DNA from: Willaertia magna
Lineage: Eukaryota > Heterolobosea > Eutetramitea > Acrasida > Naegleriidae
Direction: 5' to 3'
DNA length: 11,075 nucleotides
Assembly: GCA_902984215.1 (NCBI GenBank)
Contig: CADWAF010001039.1
Span: 1-11,075 of the forward strand
In this document: one piece after another, positions 1-7,480 of the stretch
Position numbering within the stretch: position 1 is the first letter of the stretch
How the letters are laid out: each line of letters opens with the position of its first letter
Position numbers and translations under genes: made by a program
The notes under the pieces: model-generated
The model's database searches: none
The model's input: the letters and a program-made list of their open reading frames with translations, nothing else
What the model was told of the DNA's origin: nothing

Positions 1-325
1 TTTGAAGCATATTAAACGTTTATTTTTGGATAAAGAATGTAATGGAATTAAGGGTGATAATCTTAAAAAATTAAAGAATTTAACACAGTTGCAAATTTCA
101 AGTAATGTTGGTGACAATAATCTGCAAGATTTAACAACATTAAAATTTTTGCACGTTTCTTTTAATTCAAATTTTACAGGACAATGTTTATTTAATTTAA
201 AACTATTAAAAGAATTTTCTTGCAAACACGGTGACATTGAATTGTGTTTTGACAGGGAAGAGTTAAAAGAATTGATTGAAAAATTAAAAAGCGGCAAATC
301 CATTCAAACTTTATTTAAATATTAA
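1..325 (+). CDS. Leucine-rich-repeat protein, 3' end only (5' partial)
   Basis: The reading frame is open from the window edge and stops at 323-325, giving about 107 C-terminal residues. Three consecutive units follow a leucine-rich-repeat spacing of about 23 residues. Each has an L-x-x-L-x-x-L-x-(I/V/F) strand core, for example LKNLTQLQISSN and LTTLKFLHVSFN, and ends with a helix-like NL/DL segment. The last 35 residues leave the repeat pattern and form a charged helical cap rich in Lys and Glu. Such repeats bind other proteins. Nothing here says which partner, and the N-terminal part that might carry an F-box or other domain lies outside the window. No true start codon is visible: the TTG at position 2 is only an internal leucine. 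Codons are strongly AT-biased, as in the next gene. The repeat class is fairly sure; the function is unknown. Confidence 0.65.
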   Translation, partial: LKHIKRLFLDKECNGIKGDNLKKLKNLTQLQISSNVGDNNLQDLTTLKFLHVSFNSNFTGQCLFNLKLLKEFSCKHGDIELCFDREELKELIEKLKSGKSIQTLFKY

Positions 326-618
326 AAAATGTTAAATTTTCACCATTAGTATTTGACTTTCGTGCATGAAGTTGGTTAACTGTTTAAAATTTCAAATAAA
401 ACTTGTTCATTTCACAACAAATACGTTTCAACCATTCTTTTTTTGAGAATACTGAATAGCACTTATTTAAAAATATTTACAGTGTAATAAAGTAAATAAC
501 GAATACAACAATACTATGACGAAGAAAAAACTTTGTAAGATATGATGATTGAAATTTACTGAAGGAGAATTAAAGAATATTATCTTTTTTTAAAAAGATC
601 TATATTTTTGAAGAAAAA
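326..618. other. AT-rich intergenic spacer
   Basis: This 293-bp stretch lies between the stop of the LRR gene and the first ATG of the RCC1-like gene. All frames are interrupted by stops. I see only A/T runs and no RNA gene, convincing repeat or coding-like segment. It presumably holds the 3' UTR of the LRR gene and the promoter of the RCC1-like gene, but no defined motif supports either boundary. Confidence 0.5.
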
Positions 619-2020
619 ATGGGAATAAAAACAAGCACTCAAAAAGCTAATGTTGTCACTAAAACATCAAGTGTCCGAAAAAGAATTGTTTTTGAATTTT
701 CTTTAAAAACTATAACATTTGTTGTTAATGATAAAATTGATGAAAATAATATTTGTAATTTTACTGACCTGGAAAATGCAGAAAAAATTTATTGTGGAGA
801 AAGTTACTTGTATTACTTTACGAAAAATAAGGTTTATCGTTTACAAAATGCATCTTTTGATGCTGAGCTGATGGATAAAGAAAATATTATTGATATTGTT
901 GACACTCCTGGATTTCCAAATGAATGGACAAATATTTTAACTAACGATAAAGTTTTTTTTGGTAATTACACGATAAATTTACCAAAATTGGAAAATAATG
1001 ATAAATTTATTAAATTATGTACTGGAGGAACAAGACAGTTTGCATTTTTATTAACTTGTAAGTTATAAAGTCGATAACCAGATATATTTAATTAAAAAGC
1101 TAGAGGAAAGATATACATTTATGGAAGTAATGATGTAGTATTAGGCTATTCAGATTTGAAAAGAAAAAGTAATAAATTTGTAAATTTAAAACAAGCAGAG
1201 AATATTCCACATAAAATTGTAGATATTAAATGTGCACATTCATTTGTAGTATTAAGATGTGAAAACGGTGATTGTTATGGTATGTTTTTTAAATGTTTTT
1301 AAAAAGCACACTAAATATTTATTAAATAATTCACTTAACGAAAAAGCTAGTGGACATTTTATAATCAGTTCAGAATTAAATAACAAAAGAATTTCAAACA
1401 TTAAAAGAATTCACGTTATTGGATGAATTAAAAGGAAATGTGAAACAATATGATTGTGGAGATAGACATTGTTTGTTTTTAACTTGTAAGTATAAATTAT
1501 TGAATGTTAATATATTTATTTCAGAATTAATTAAAAGTTAATGGAGAAGTTTACTTTTGTGGAATATCTGAAGGGTAAGAATTCTTTCATTTTGTTAACA
1601 ATTTTCTTTTAAAGAGATAATTTTTTAGTGGAATTTCCTTTAAAATTTGTAGGTTTGAAAAAAATAGAATTAAACGGAATATCAAAATTTAAAAGTATTA
1701 CTTGTTTAGAACATAAATCAATACTATTATCAGAAAATAACACAATATTCGTCACTGGAATAATAGATCAAAATATTCCTGCAAAAGTTAGAAAACAATA
1801 TTTTATAGAACTAGACTGTGATTTTGATGAATGGATTGGAGATTTTGGATTAAAGAATAATGAGATTATAGAGTTTGGTTTACAATTAGATATAAGAAAC
1901 ATTAGAGGAATAATTTTGTGTATGGATTTGAAAGGTGAAGGAATACAATATTTAGAAAATAATTTAAAAGAAATAATTAACTTGGAGAAGTTGTCAGATA
2001 TTATTATTTTTTGTAAATAG
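619..2020 (+). CDS. RCC1-like repeat protein, five predicted exons
   Basis: Proposed exons are 619-1057, 1100-1279, 1390-1485, 1538-1574 and 1615-2020, joining in frame to about 385 residues. Donors are GTAAGT, GTATGT, GTAAGT and GTAAGA; acceptors end AAAAG, AAAAG, AAAAG and TAAAG. The protein shows RCC1-type units: a G-x-(I/V)-Y-x-x-G strand opens a blade (RGKIYIYGSND; NGEVYFCGISEG) and a C-(A/G)-x-x-H-x-x-x-L strand closes it (CAHSFVVLRC; CGDRHCLFLT). RCC1 proteins form beta-propellers that bind proteins or GTPases. Only about four or five blades are present instead of seven, and the last 90 residues do not fit the repeat. Exons 1, 2, 4 and 5 join convincingly. The second intron is the weak point: 1307-1423 is open in a frame that cannot be joined in phase, so this part could be mis-modelled or frameshifted. 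The 3' end overlaps the INTS6 gene on the other strand. Partner and cellular role cannot be told. Confidence 0.6.
1058..1099 (+). other. Predicted intron 1 of the RCC1-like gene (42 nt)
   Basis: It starts GTAAGT and ends TTAATTAAAAAG. Removing it links codon t|ct and turns an in-frame TAA just after the donor into a continuous RCC1 repeat (…LLT-S-RGKIYIYG). A later AG at 1105 would create a stop codon, and the one at 1103 breaks the phase. Confidence 0.65.
1486..1537 (+). other. Predicted intron 3 of the RCC1-like gene (52 nt)
   Basis: It starts GTAAGT and ends TTAATTAAAAG, close to the ends of intron 1. It is also in phase 1 and falls after the same LT motif. The more classical acceptor TTTCAG at 1524 is rejected because it would complete a TAA codon; the AG at 1537 keeps the frame into NGEVYFCG. 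Confidence 0.6.
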
Positions 2021-4805
2021 TATTTTTGTAAATAATTGTGGAAAATAAATAAGTAGACAATATTATTATTTCCTTAAGAAAATGAGTCTTAGCCTCCTTA
2101 CTTGGAAAATTAATTTTAGAAATGTCAGTAATTATTTCTCTACTATCGTCAACAGAAGTATCCTCAGTATTATTATTTCTTTTTCTTTTCCTTATCTTAT
2201 TCCTTACAGTATCAAGAGCTTGTTTCCTCTTTCCTTCTGTACCATCCATTAAAATTGCTCTCGTACAAATAGGAATTAATAAATTATCTGGTAATAAAGA
2301 AACCCTCTTCAAAATATCTACGTTCCCACCAAATGCTTCGTTTAATATATTTGTTTGTTCCTTAATTGGGTTTGATTTTTGTTTTCTCATTGGAGGTCTA
2401 AAGTTTGATGCTTTTCCTATTGGAGAAGAAGGTGGTTGTTGAGTAACTGTTTGTTTCTTATCTTCCATTATAGACTCTATCATTCCATTATTATTATTCT
2501 CTTCATCTAGTGATATTTTAGATTCCAATGGTTGTATTAATGGTATTTGTTCCATATTTTCATCAGATATAACATTAACGGGAGGAGAGAATGGTAATCC
2601 ATTATTATTAGAAGGAGTATTAAGGATATTATTAGAAGTGTTAACACCAGTACCTTCTTCATTACTTAATGTTGGAGATTCATTATTTACCTTTTCAATT
2701 TCAATTGCCATTTGGTCAATTTCATCACCAACAAAAGCAGAATTCTTTTCATCAATATCAACAACCTTTTCAAGTAAATTTGAAGGAGAACCACCAGTTG
2801 GGCTTCTTATATTTAAATTTCTAGGTCTCTTCTTCTTACCATTCTTTGGATAAGGACTACCAAATGTATTTACTTTTCTTCCCTGAGTTTCAAATGGATC
2901 TCTCAAAACTTCTTTGTTCATTAAAACTTTATCAAAATTACCCATTTGAGATATAGGAACAGAATGTTTTCTAATCTCTTCTTTAGATAATAAATGTAAT
3001 TTTTCATCAATTGTTCTTGCTTGATCTAATGACAATAATTCACTTTCAAGAGAAGCAGATTTTCCATGGAATAATTGAGCACTCATTAATTTATAATTTC
3101 TTAATAATGTGTTTCTATCCATTTCAAGAGGATTTCTAATAAAAGAAGATGTATTTTTCTTTTCTTTTAATAGCCAATCACTTTCCATGTTTTCAGCTAA
3201 AATTAATTCTTCTTCTTTTTGATTAGCTCTTTTCTCTTCTTCAATTTGTTGAGCTAAATAATTTCTTAAAGTAAATGGTAAATCATATGGTACTTCAGGG
3301 AAATAATTAAAATTACCAAACCACCTTGACATGGCTTGTTTTAATGGTCTAATATAATATGGTGGCAAATTCTGTACAAATTTATGATATTGTTGTATCC
3401 ATGCACTATTTGGTTGCATCTTATGCGTTGATACATATTCATTCATTAAATAGAACAATCTCATATAATTATAAGGTAATAAATAAAAATATATTTTAGG
3501 TTCAAGTTCATTGGTTGTTGTATTTGTTGCAATCATTAATTTCTTTATAAATCCAAAACTTTCACCAAAACCATAATTACTAGTTGTAGAATTAACAACA
3601 AATGCTTTATAACAACCTTCTCGTGAAGTAGAATGTTGTAAAATAAATTTTCCAATTGGACTTGAAGTACTAATCTCAAATGTGTCAACATAAGGAAACT
3701 TATTTAATGATAACGTTTGTAAAATATCATTCTTCTCAGTATACAGTAAAGAAATAGTTGGTTGTGCTTTTCTTGTTGGTAATTCATTCATATTTTGATG
3801 GGGATAATAATTCTCAGGGATTGGCCAAAATGTTTCTTTTTGTTGATTTACAGCAGCTCCTCCTTGAGGATTACTTGCAGGAGTATTTACAAGTAACATA
3901 TATAATAAAGTTTTACCTAATCCTTCATTATTAGCTAACGGAAATAAAGTATGTTGTTTTGTACTTAGAGTTTTAACAATTTCAAAATTAACAACAACAG
4001 TTGGTCTACTTAATATAACCCCAGCTAGTTCTTCTATATACTTTAATAAATTAGCCATATTGTTAAATGTTCTAGATTGACCACCAGTAACTTCACTTAT
4101 CGGAGTAATAGCGTTATCATTAATAATAGGTAATGTAGTTGAACTAGATACAGCAGCAGCTGAATTATTTAATTGATTAGGATTAGAAAGACTTGAAGGA
4201 TTAGACGGATTATTATGAAATTGTAAAATTACACTAAATACTCTTTGATCCCATCGGAAAGGTTCTTCTGTTAATTTAGTCGCATAAGTATGAGGATTAG
4301 GTAAGGTTAACTTATTTACATCAAAACAAATCTTTCCATCTAATCCTATAGGTAATTTTTGTTGTTGTTGTTCTAAAGGGTAGAAAGGATTATAACTGTG
4401 TGTTAAACGTTCACCATCTGTTAATAAGATTATTGCTGAATTCTCGGAAGCGTTAGGAAATCTACCAACACCATAATGATCAACCCCTTTCTGTAATCTA
4501 TATTGATTTAATAGATCAAAACATCTTTTTAGAGAAGGACCAATCTCCGTTAGATCATTAGCCTTTAAATTTTTTAGTCTTTGTAAAAAAATAGTTGAAT
4601 CATTACAATCATTCCATCCAACCACAACTTTTTGATTTGTCGTAATTAAAAAATAATTATCTTTTTTTTGTTGGTGATGTAAATGTCTTTGTCTAATTTT
4701 TATAAAATGTTCCACACAACTTTTAGAAATATCAATTAATTTCATTCCGTTTGAAGTTAATTGATTCATAGAGGAGGAAGTATCCATTAAAAATACAATA
4801 TTCAT
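2004..4805 (-). CDS. INTS6: Integrator complex subunit 6 (INTS6/DICE1-like)
   Basis: A single-exon gene of 933 residues, close to the human protein's roughly 890. Integrator is a nuclear complex that binds RNA polymerase II, processes snRNA 3' ends and attenuates transcription; in animals INTS6 helps attach the PP2A phosphatase module. Residues 1 to about 260 form a von Willebrand A domain with a complete-looking metal site: D8-T-S10-S-S12, T86 and D130 in LLTDGE. Family-specific stretches follow in order: LTEEPFRWDQRVFSVIL near 180-195, EVTGGQSR near 240, WPIPENYYPHQN near 325-335, and LPPYYIRPLKQA near 480. A long low-complexity Asn/Ser/Glu-rich linker leads to a C-terminal segment (SKEAKTHFLKEII) that resembles the conserved INTS6/SAGE1/DDX26B C-terminal domain. 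A basic KRKQ…RKRKR stretch before it could be a nuclear localisation signal. The start is the first ATG and places the D-x-S-x-S motif where the family has it. The tail overlaps the convergent RCC1-like gene by 17 bp. The identification is strong; function in this organism is inferred from the family. Confidence 0.92.
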   Translation of the reverse strand: MNIVFLMDTSSSMNQLTSNGMKLIDISKSCVEHFIKIRQRHLHHQQKKDNYFLITTNQKVVVGWNDCNDSTIFLQRLKNLKANDLTEIGPSLKRCFDLLNQYRLQKGVDHYGVGRFPNASENSAIILLTDGERLTHSYNPFYPLEQQQQKLPIGLDGKICFDVNKLTLPNPHTYATKLTEEPFRWDQRVFSVILQFHNNPSNPSSLSNPNQLNNSAAAVSSSTTLPIINDNAITPISEVTGGQSRTFNNMANLLKYIEELAGVILSRPTVVVNFEIVKTLSTKQHTLFPLANNEGLGKTLLYMLLVNTPASNPQGGAAVNQQKETFWPIPENYYPHQNMNELPTRKAQPTISLLYTEKNDILQTLSLNKFPYVDTFEISTSSPIGKFILQHSTSREGCYKAFVVNSTTSNYGFGESFGFIKKLMIATNTTTNELEPKIYFYLLPYNYMRLFYLMNEYVSTHKMQPNSAWIQQYHKFVQNLPPYYIRPLKQAMSRWFGNFNYFPEVPYDLPFTLRNYLAQQIEEEKRANQKEEELILAENMESDWLLKEKKNTSSFIRNPLEMDRNTLLRNYKLMSAQLFHGKSASLESELLSLDQARTIDEKLHLLSKEEIRKHSVPISQMGNFDKVLMNKEVLRDPFETQGRKVNTFGSPYPKNGKKKRPRNLNIRSPTGGSPSNLLEKVVDIDEKNSAFVGDEIDQMAIEIEKVNNESPTLSNEEGTGVNTSNNILNTPSNNNGLPFSPPVNVISDENMEQIPLIQPLESKISLDEENNNNGMIESIMEDKKQTVTQQPPSSPIGKASNFRPPMRKQKSNPIKEQTNILNEAFGGNVDILKRVSLLPDNLLIPICTRAILMDGTEGKRKQALDTVRNKIRKRKRNNNTEDTSVDDSREIITDISKINFPSKEAKTHFLKEIIILSTYLFSTIIYKNTIYKK

Positions 4806-5134
4806 TTTTTAAATAATATTATTATTTAGATAAATTTTATGATAAATATTTTTTATATAAAAAATTGAGAAGCATATGTTGTTCAATTTTTTTTAATTTT
4901 GAAAAAAAAATAAAACCTTAGTAAATGGCTGCATCTTCGCAAAATAAATAAAATACTTAAATTTACAAAAATTTACATATAAATCGCATTATTAAAAACT
5001 ACGCTGTAAAGTAAATAGGAAAATCTTTTTATCAGATGATTTAAGGGATTGCATGACAAAACAATAGTTTCTTTAGGGTTTTTGAAGTATTTATTTATTT
5101 GACAGCTAAAAAACTATTCAAACCTAAAAAAAAT
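4806..5134. other. Divergent intergenic region between INTS6 and the dCTP deaminase gene
   Basis: This 329-bp spacer separates two head-to-head start codons and so must hold both promoters and 5' leaders. It is AT-rich with several A and T runs (for example near 4889-4911 and 5126-5133). I found no coding frame, RNA gene or clear regulatory motif. Any promoter call beyond its position would be a guess. Confidence 0.5.
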
Positions 5135-5710
5135 ATGAGCGTTTTATCAAGAGATAATATTTTAAAAGAAATTAAAGAGAAGTACGTAATATTTCAAGCT
5201 GTGATTTTCATGATATATTAATAATTCTTAATGAAAAGAAAAATTACTATCACACCATTTAACTTTGCAAACTTAGGACCTGCAAGTTATGATTTGACAC
5301 TTTCGGATGAGTTTAGAGAATTTATTGTTGAATCAGAACCTATTAAAATTACTGATGATGTAGATTTTAAAAACCACACAAAAGTAGTAAAGATCCCTAA
5401 AGGAGAAGCATATATTTTGCAACCAGGAAAGACAGTCCTTGGTATCACCGAAGAAACTATACAATTATCACCACACCTCTGTGGTTTATTGGAAGGTCGT
5501 TCAAGATTCGCACGTCTTGGTTTAGCAATCCATATCACTGCAGGATTTATGCAACCTGGTATTAATAACAAACAAGTATTAGAAATTATGAATGCAAGTC
5601 CAAATCCTCTAGCCTTATATCCAGGTACTCATGTTTGCCAATTCGTTTTCTTAAAACTAGAAGGAAAGGCTATCTATACAGGTCGTTTCGCAAACCAAAC
5701 CTTAGAATAA
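5135..5710 (+). CDS. dcd: dCTP deaminase (possibly bifunctional dCTP deaminase/dUTPase), two exons
   Basis: Exons 5135-5181 and 5239-5710 join across a 57-nt intron (GTACGT…AAAAG) to give 172 residues. The join restores the family N-terminus (MSVLSRDNILKEIKEKK) ahead of NLGPASYDLTL, whereas the ATG at 5231 lies inside the intron. Dcd makes dUTP, or dUMP in bifunctional forms, from dCTP for thymidylate synthesis. Visible landmarks are GPASYDL (29-35), E-G-R-S-x-x-A-R-L-G (101-110, matching R110, S111 and R115 of E. coli Dcd), HITAGF (114-119) and the catalytic Glu E131 in QVLEI. The T-A-G-F sequence is like the bifunctional enzymes of Methanocaldococcus and Mycobacterium rather than T-A-H of E. 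coli Dcd. The Asp expected in the following I-D-P-G motif is Gln (Q121), and the G-x-G after it is changed. The protein is shorter than the 193-residue E. coli enzyme. Family membership is sure; one or two activities cannot be told. Confidence 0.88.
5182..5238 (+). other. Predicted intron in the dCTP deaminase gene (57 nt)
   Basis: Donor GTACGT and acceptor TGAAAAG, splitting a Lys codon. Splicing gives exactly the N-terminal helix and first strand expected for Dcd (R-D-N-I-x-x-E-I…I-T-P-F), which is good evidence that the intron is real. It also marks the gene as resident in a eukaryotic genome rather than bacterial contamination. Confidence 0.8.
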
Positions 5711-6114
5711 ATTCATTACTTACTGTCATTATTATTTACCAATGAGCCTTATGAAAAGTAAATTCCTTCGTTATCTCAACTAATTTTTAGTACTTCTTTT
5801 CCTTATCATCCATTAGAACAGCGAATGCCCTTCCTTTCAGTCCAATTAACATTCTATTTGAAACAAAGAACATTTTTAGAAAGCAAAGTAACGTTGTCAT
5901 TCTAAAAAACTAAACAGTGTTATTGTTAGGCGCCAAACAGAGTCCCAGTTTGCCTAGAGCCTTGTCCAGCTTTCCACTACCCTCGAACGGGTCAACAACA
6001 AATAAAAAAAATACGCTAATCATCCTATTAGCTAGTGGTTCATATAGCTATTCGGTAACAAAAATTATTACCTTTTATAAAATTGATAATTAAAACTTGT
6101 AAATTATCATCATA
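5711..6114. other. 404-bp spacer with a GC-rich island and a broken minus-strand frame
   Basis: The spacer lies between two plus-strand genes and must hold the deaminase 3' UTR and the carrier's promoter. Inside it, about 5925-6000 is clearly richer in G+C than the surrounding DNA. On the minus strand one frame runs from ATG at 6023 to TAA at 5787 and is interrupted only by TAG at 5910-5912. A second ATG at 5900 restarts the frame for 37 residues. A perfect 6-bp inverted repeat (GCTAAT/ATTAGC, 6-nt loop) lies at 6015-6032. I cannot name a gene or RNA here. Confidence 0.4.
5787..6023 (-). pseudogene. Possible small minus-strand coding remnant, interrupted by one TAG
   Basis: The frame reads 37 codons from ATG 6023, a TAG at 5910-5912, then three codons and 37 more from ATG 5900 to the stop at 5787. 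The upstream half contains VVDPFEGSGKLDKALGKLG and the downstream half GLKGRAFAVLMDDKEKKY. Both look more protein-like, and use more C/G-ending codons, than chance AT-rich spacer. The D-P-F-x-G-S-G sequence resembles the S-adenosylmethionine-binding motif of N4/N6 DNA methyltransferases, but nothing else of such an enzyme is present. A CTAAC-like branch site and a TTTTTTAG acceptor lie just before ATG 5900, so the TAG might instead sit in an intron. It may equally be a chance frame. Confidence 0.2.
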
Positions 6115-7330
6115 ATGGTAGTTCATAAATTATTGAATCCTAGAATATTACAGGAAATTGGATATATTTCATTTTCATATTTAAGTAGTGTTTCAATAAT
6201 ATTTATTAATAAACATATATATGGTGATGATAAGGTTGCAGGTACATTACTAATGGGATTACATTTCTTTTCTAATTTTATGATTGCAATTATATTAAAT
6301 TTACTTCACCAAACATTTCCGAATTATACTTTTTTAACATTATTTAAAGCAAAGAAATTACCGTTAAAGATTTGTTTATCAATCACATTAAATGTTGCAT
6401 TAGCAATATTTGTTGGTAATTTAAGTCTTATTCATAATTCTATAACTGTTTATCAATTAGCTAAATTAATCGTTATTCCTTGTATTTTAGTTATTAACTT
6501 TTTATTATTTAAGAAATGGATTGAAACTAACATTTTATTATCTTTAATTACTATTTTAGTTGGAATGACAATTGTTTTATATAATGATTTTAATTTAAGT
6601 TTTATTGGTGGTATCACAATTATTAGTGCAATTATCTTGGGTGCAACATCTCAAATTGTAAGTATTTAATTTTACTGTTTAATTTATATTTTATGTATCG
6701 TAGGCTATTAATTATTATAGTAAGGAATATGAATTGAATGGTTTTGAATTGTTATTAAATCATTCTTTATTTTCTGCTATCTTATTGTTGGTTTTAGCTA
6801 TCTTTGTAGATGGTCCAGAAAATATTCAACATTCTATTGTAAGATATTTTACTAACCCTACTTTTAATGTAAGTTATTATTTGAGATTTAAATATTAACT
6901 TTATTAGTTTGCAGTAACTGTTTCATGCTTCACCTCTTTTATTGTGAATATTGCTGCTTATTTGGTTATTGGAAAATTATCTCCATTAACGTAAGTATTA
7001 AGTGATGATAATGTTTGTCTTACATTAATTAGATTCCAAGTTTTAGGTCATGCGAAGACCATTTCTATTCTTGTTGGAGGCTATTTATTATTTGGAAAGG
7101 AGAATGAGATGAATGGATTAAAAGCATTCGGTTCTGTAGTTGCTCTTGTTGGAACCTTCCTCTATTCCTACTTTAAATACCAAGAAGAAGTGGTTTGCTC
7201 AGAAAAAGAATTGAGCAATGCCAAGCCACAAAATGAAGTTGAACAAAAACCAATACTGGACAATGAAGAGGAAGAAGAAAGTCCAGTGTCTATTGGTGAT
7301 GAAGAGTACGATTTAGAAAGTAAACAATAA
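6115..7330 (+). CDS. SLC35E3-like carrier of the triose-phosphate/nucleotide-sugar transporter family, four exons
   Basis: Exons 6115-6657, 6704-6868, 6908-6990 and 7033-7330 join to about 362 residues across GTAAGT-type introns of 46, 39 and 42 nt. The product is a polytopic membrane protein of about ten hydrophobic segments (drug/metabolite transporter superfamily). Family landmarks appear in order: INKHIYG near 30; YQLAKLIVIP near 120 (compare YQxAKxxxxP in SLC35E3), with the conserved Lys; the KLSPLTFQVLGHAK segment across exons 3-4, matching the family's G-x-x-S-P-x-T-x-x-x-x-G-H-x-K; and LVGGYLLFG. These residues usually line the substrate path. A hydrophilic C-terminal tail of about 50 residues contains a run of Glu and could be a cytosolic sorting or regulatory tail. 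Members exchange phosphorylated sugars or nucleotide sugars across Golgi, ER or plastid membranes; the substrate here cannot be read. Family call strong, exact orthology uncertain. Confidence 0.85.
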
Positions 7331-7480
7331 AGTTGTACATAAATATTAATTTTCTTAATATCTACAAGTTTTTTATTTTTCAAATGATTTGTTAACCCTA
7401 AGTTTCATTCAAAACGATACCTAGAGTTATGAAAATAATAATACAAAGTTATATTTTAAGCTCTATTTGTACAATGTTTA
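7331..7480. terminator. Convergent 3' spacer between the carrier and PB1 genes
   Basis: This 150-bp AT-rich gap separates two stop codons on opposite strands and must hold both transcript ends. A-rich AATAAA-like and ATAATAATA stretches occur, but no polyadenylation site can be fixed from sequence alone. Confidence 0.3.

Noticed and set aside
1525..1530. Classical TTTCAG acceptor at 1524 for intron 3 of the RCC1-like gene
   Set aside because: Using it creates a stop codon at the junction and another TAA lies in the only useful frame at 1528-1530; the AG at 1537 keeps the frame.
2122..2853. Two open frames on the plus strand (2122-2442 and 2638-2853) inside INTS6
   Set aside because: They are antisense shadows of the INTS6 linker, rich in Ser, Phe and Leu as expected from reversed Glu/Lys/Asn codons, with no family pattern.
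5287..5571. Minus-strand 94-codon frame inside the dCTP deaminase gene
   Set aside because: It lies fully opposite a strongly conserved enzyme and has no recognisable features.
5980..5996. tRNA T-arm-like sequence (minus-strand TTCGA)
   Set aside because: The five-base stem next to the loop does not pair, and there is no acceptor stem or D-arm at the right distance.
5950..5996. DNA methyltransferase gene suggested by D-P-F-x-G-S-G on the minus strand
   Set aside because: Only one short motif is present, in a frame of about 37 codons; no catalytic (D/N)PP(Y/W) motif is nearby. Kept only as an oddity.
6015..6032. Inverted repeat as an intrinsic terminator
   Set aside because: The stem is only six mostly A/T pairs with no T-run after it, and intrinsic terminators are not expected in a eukaryotic nuclear genome.
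7168..7383. Minus-strand 71-codon frame opposite the carrier's C-terminus
   Set aside because: Its Ser-rich core mirrors the Glu-rich tail of the carrier; a shadow frame.
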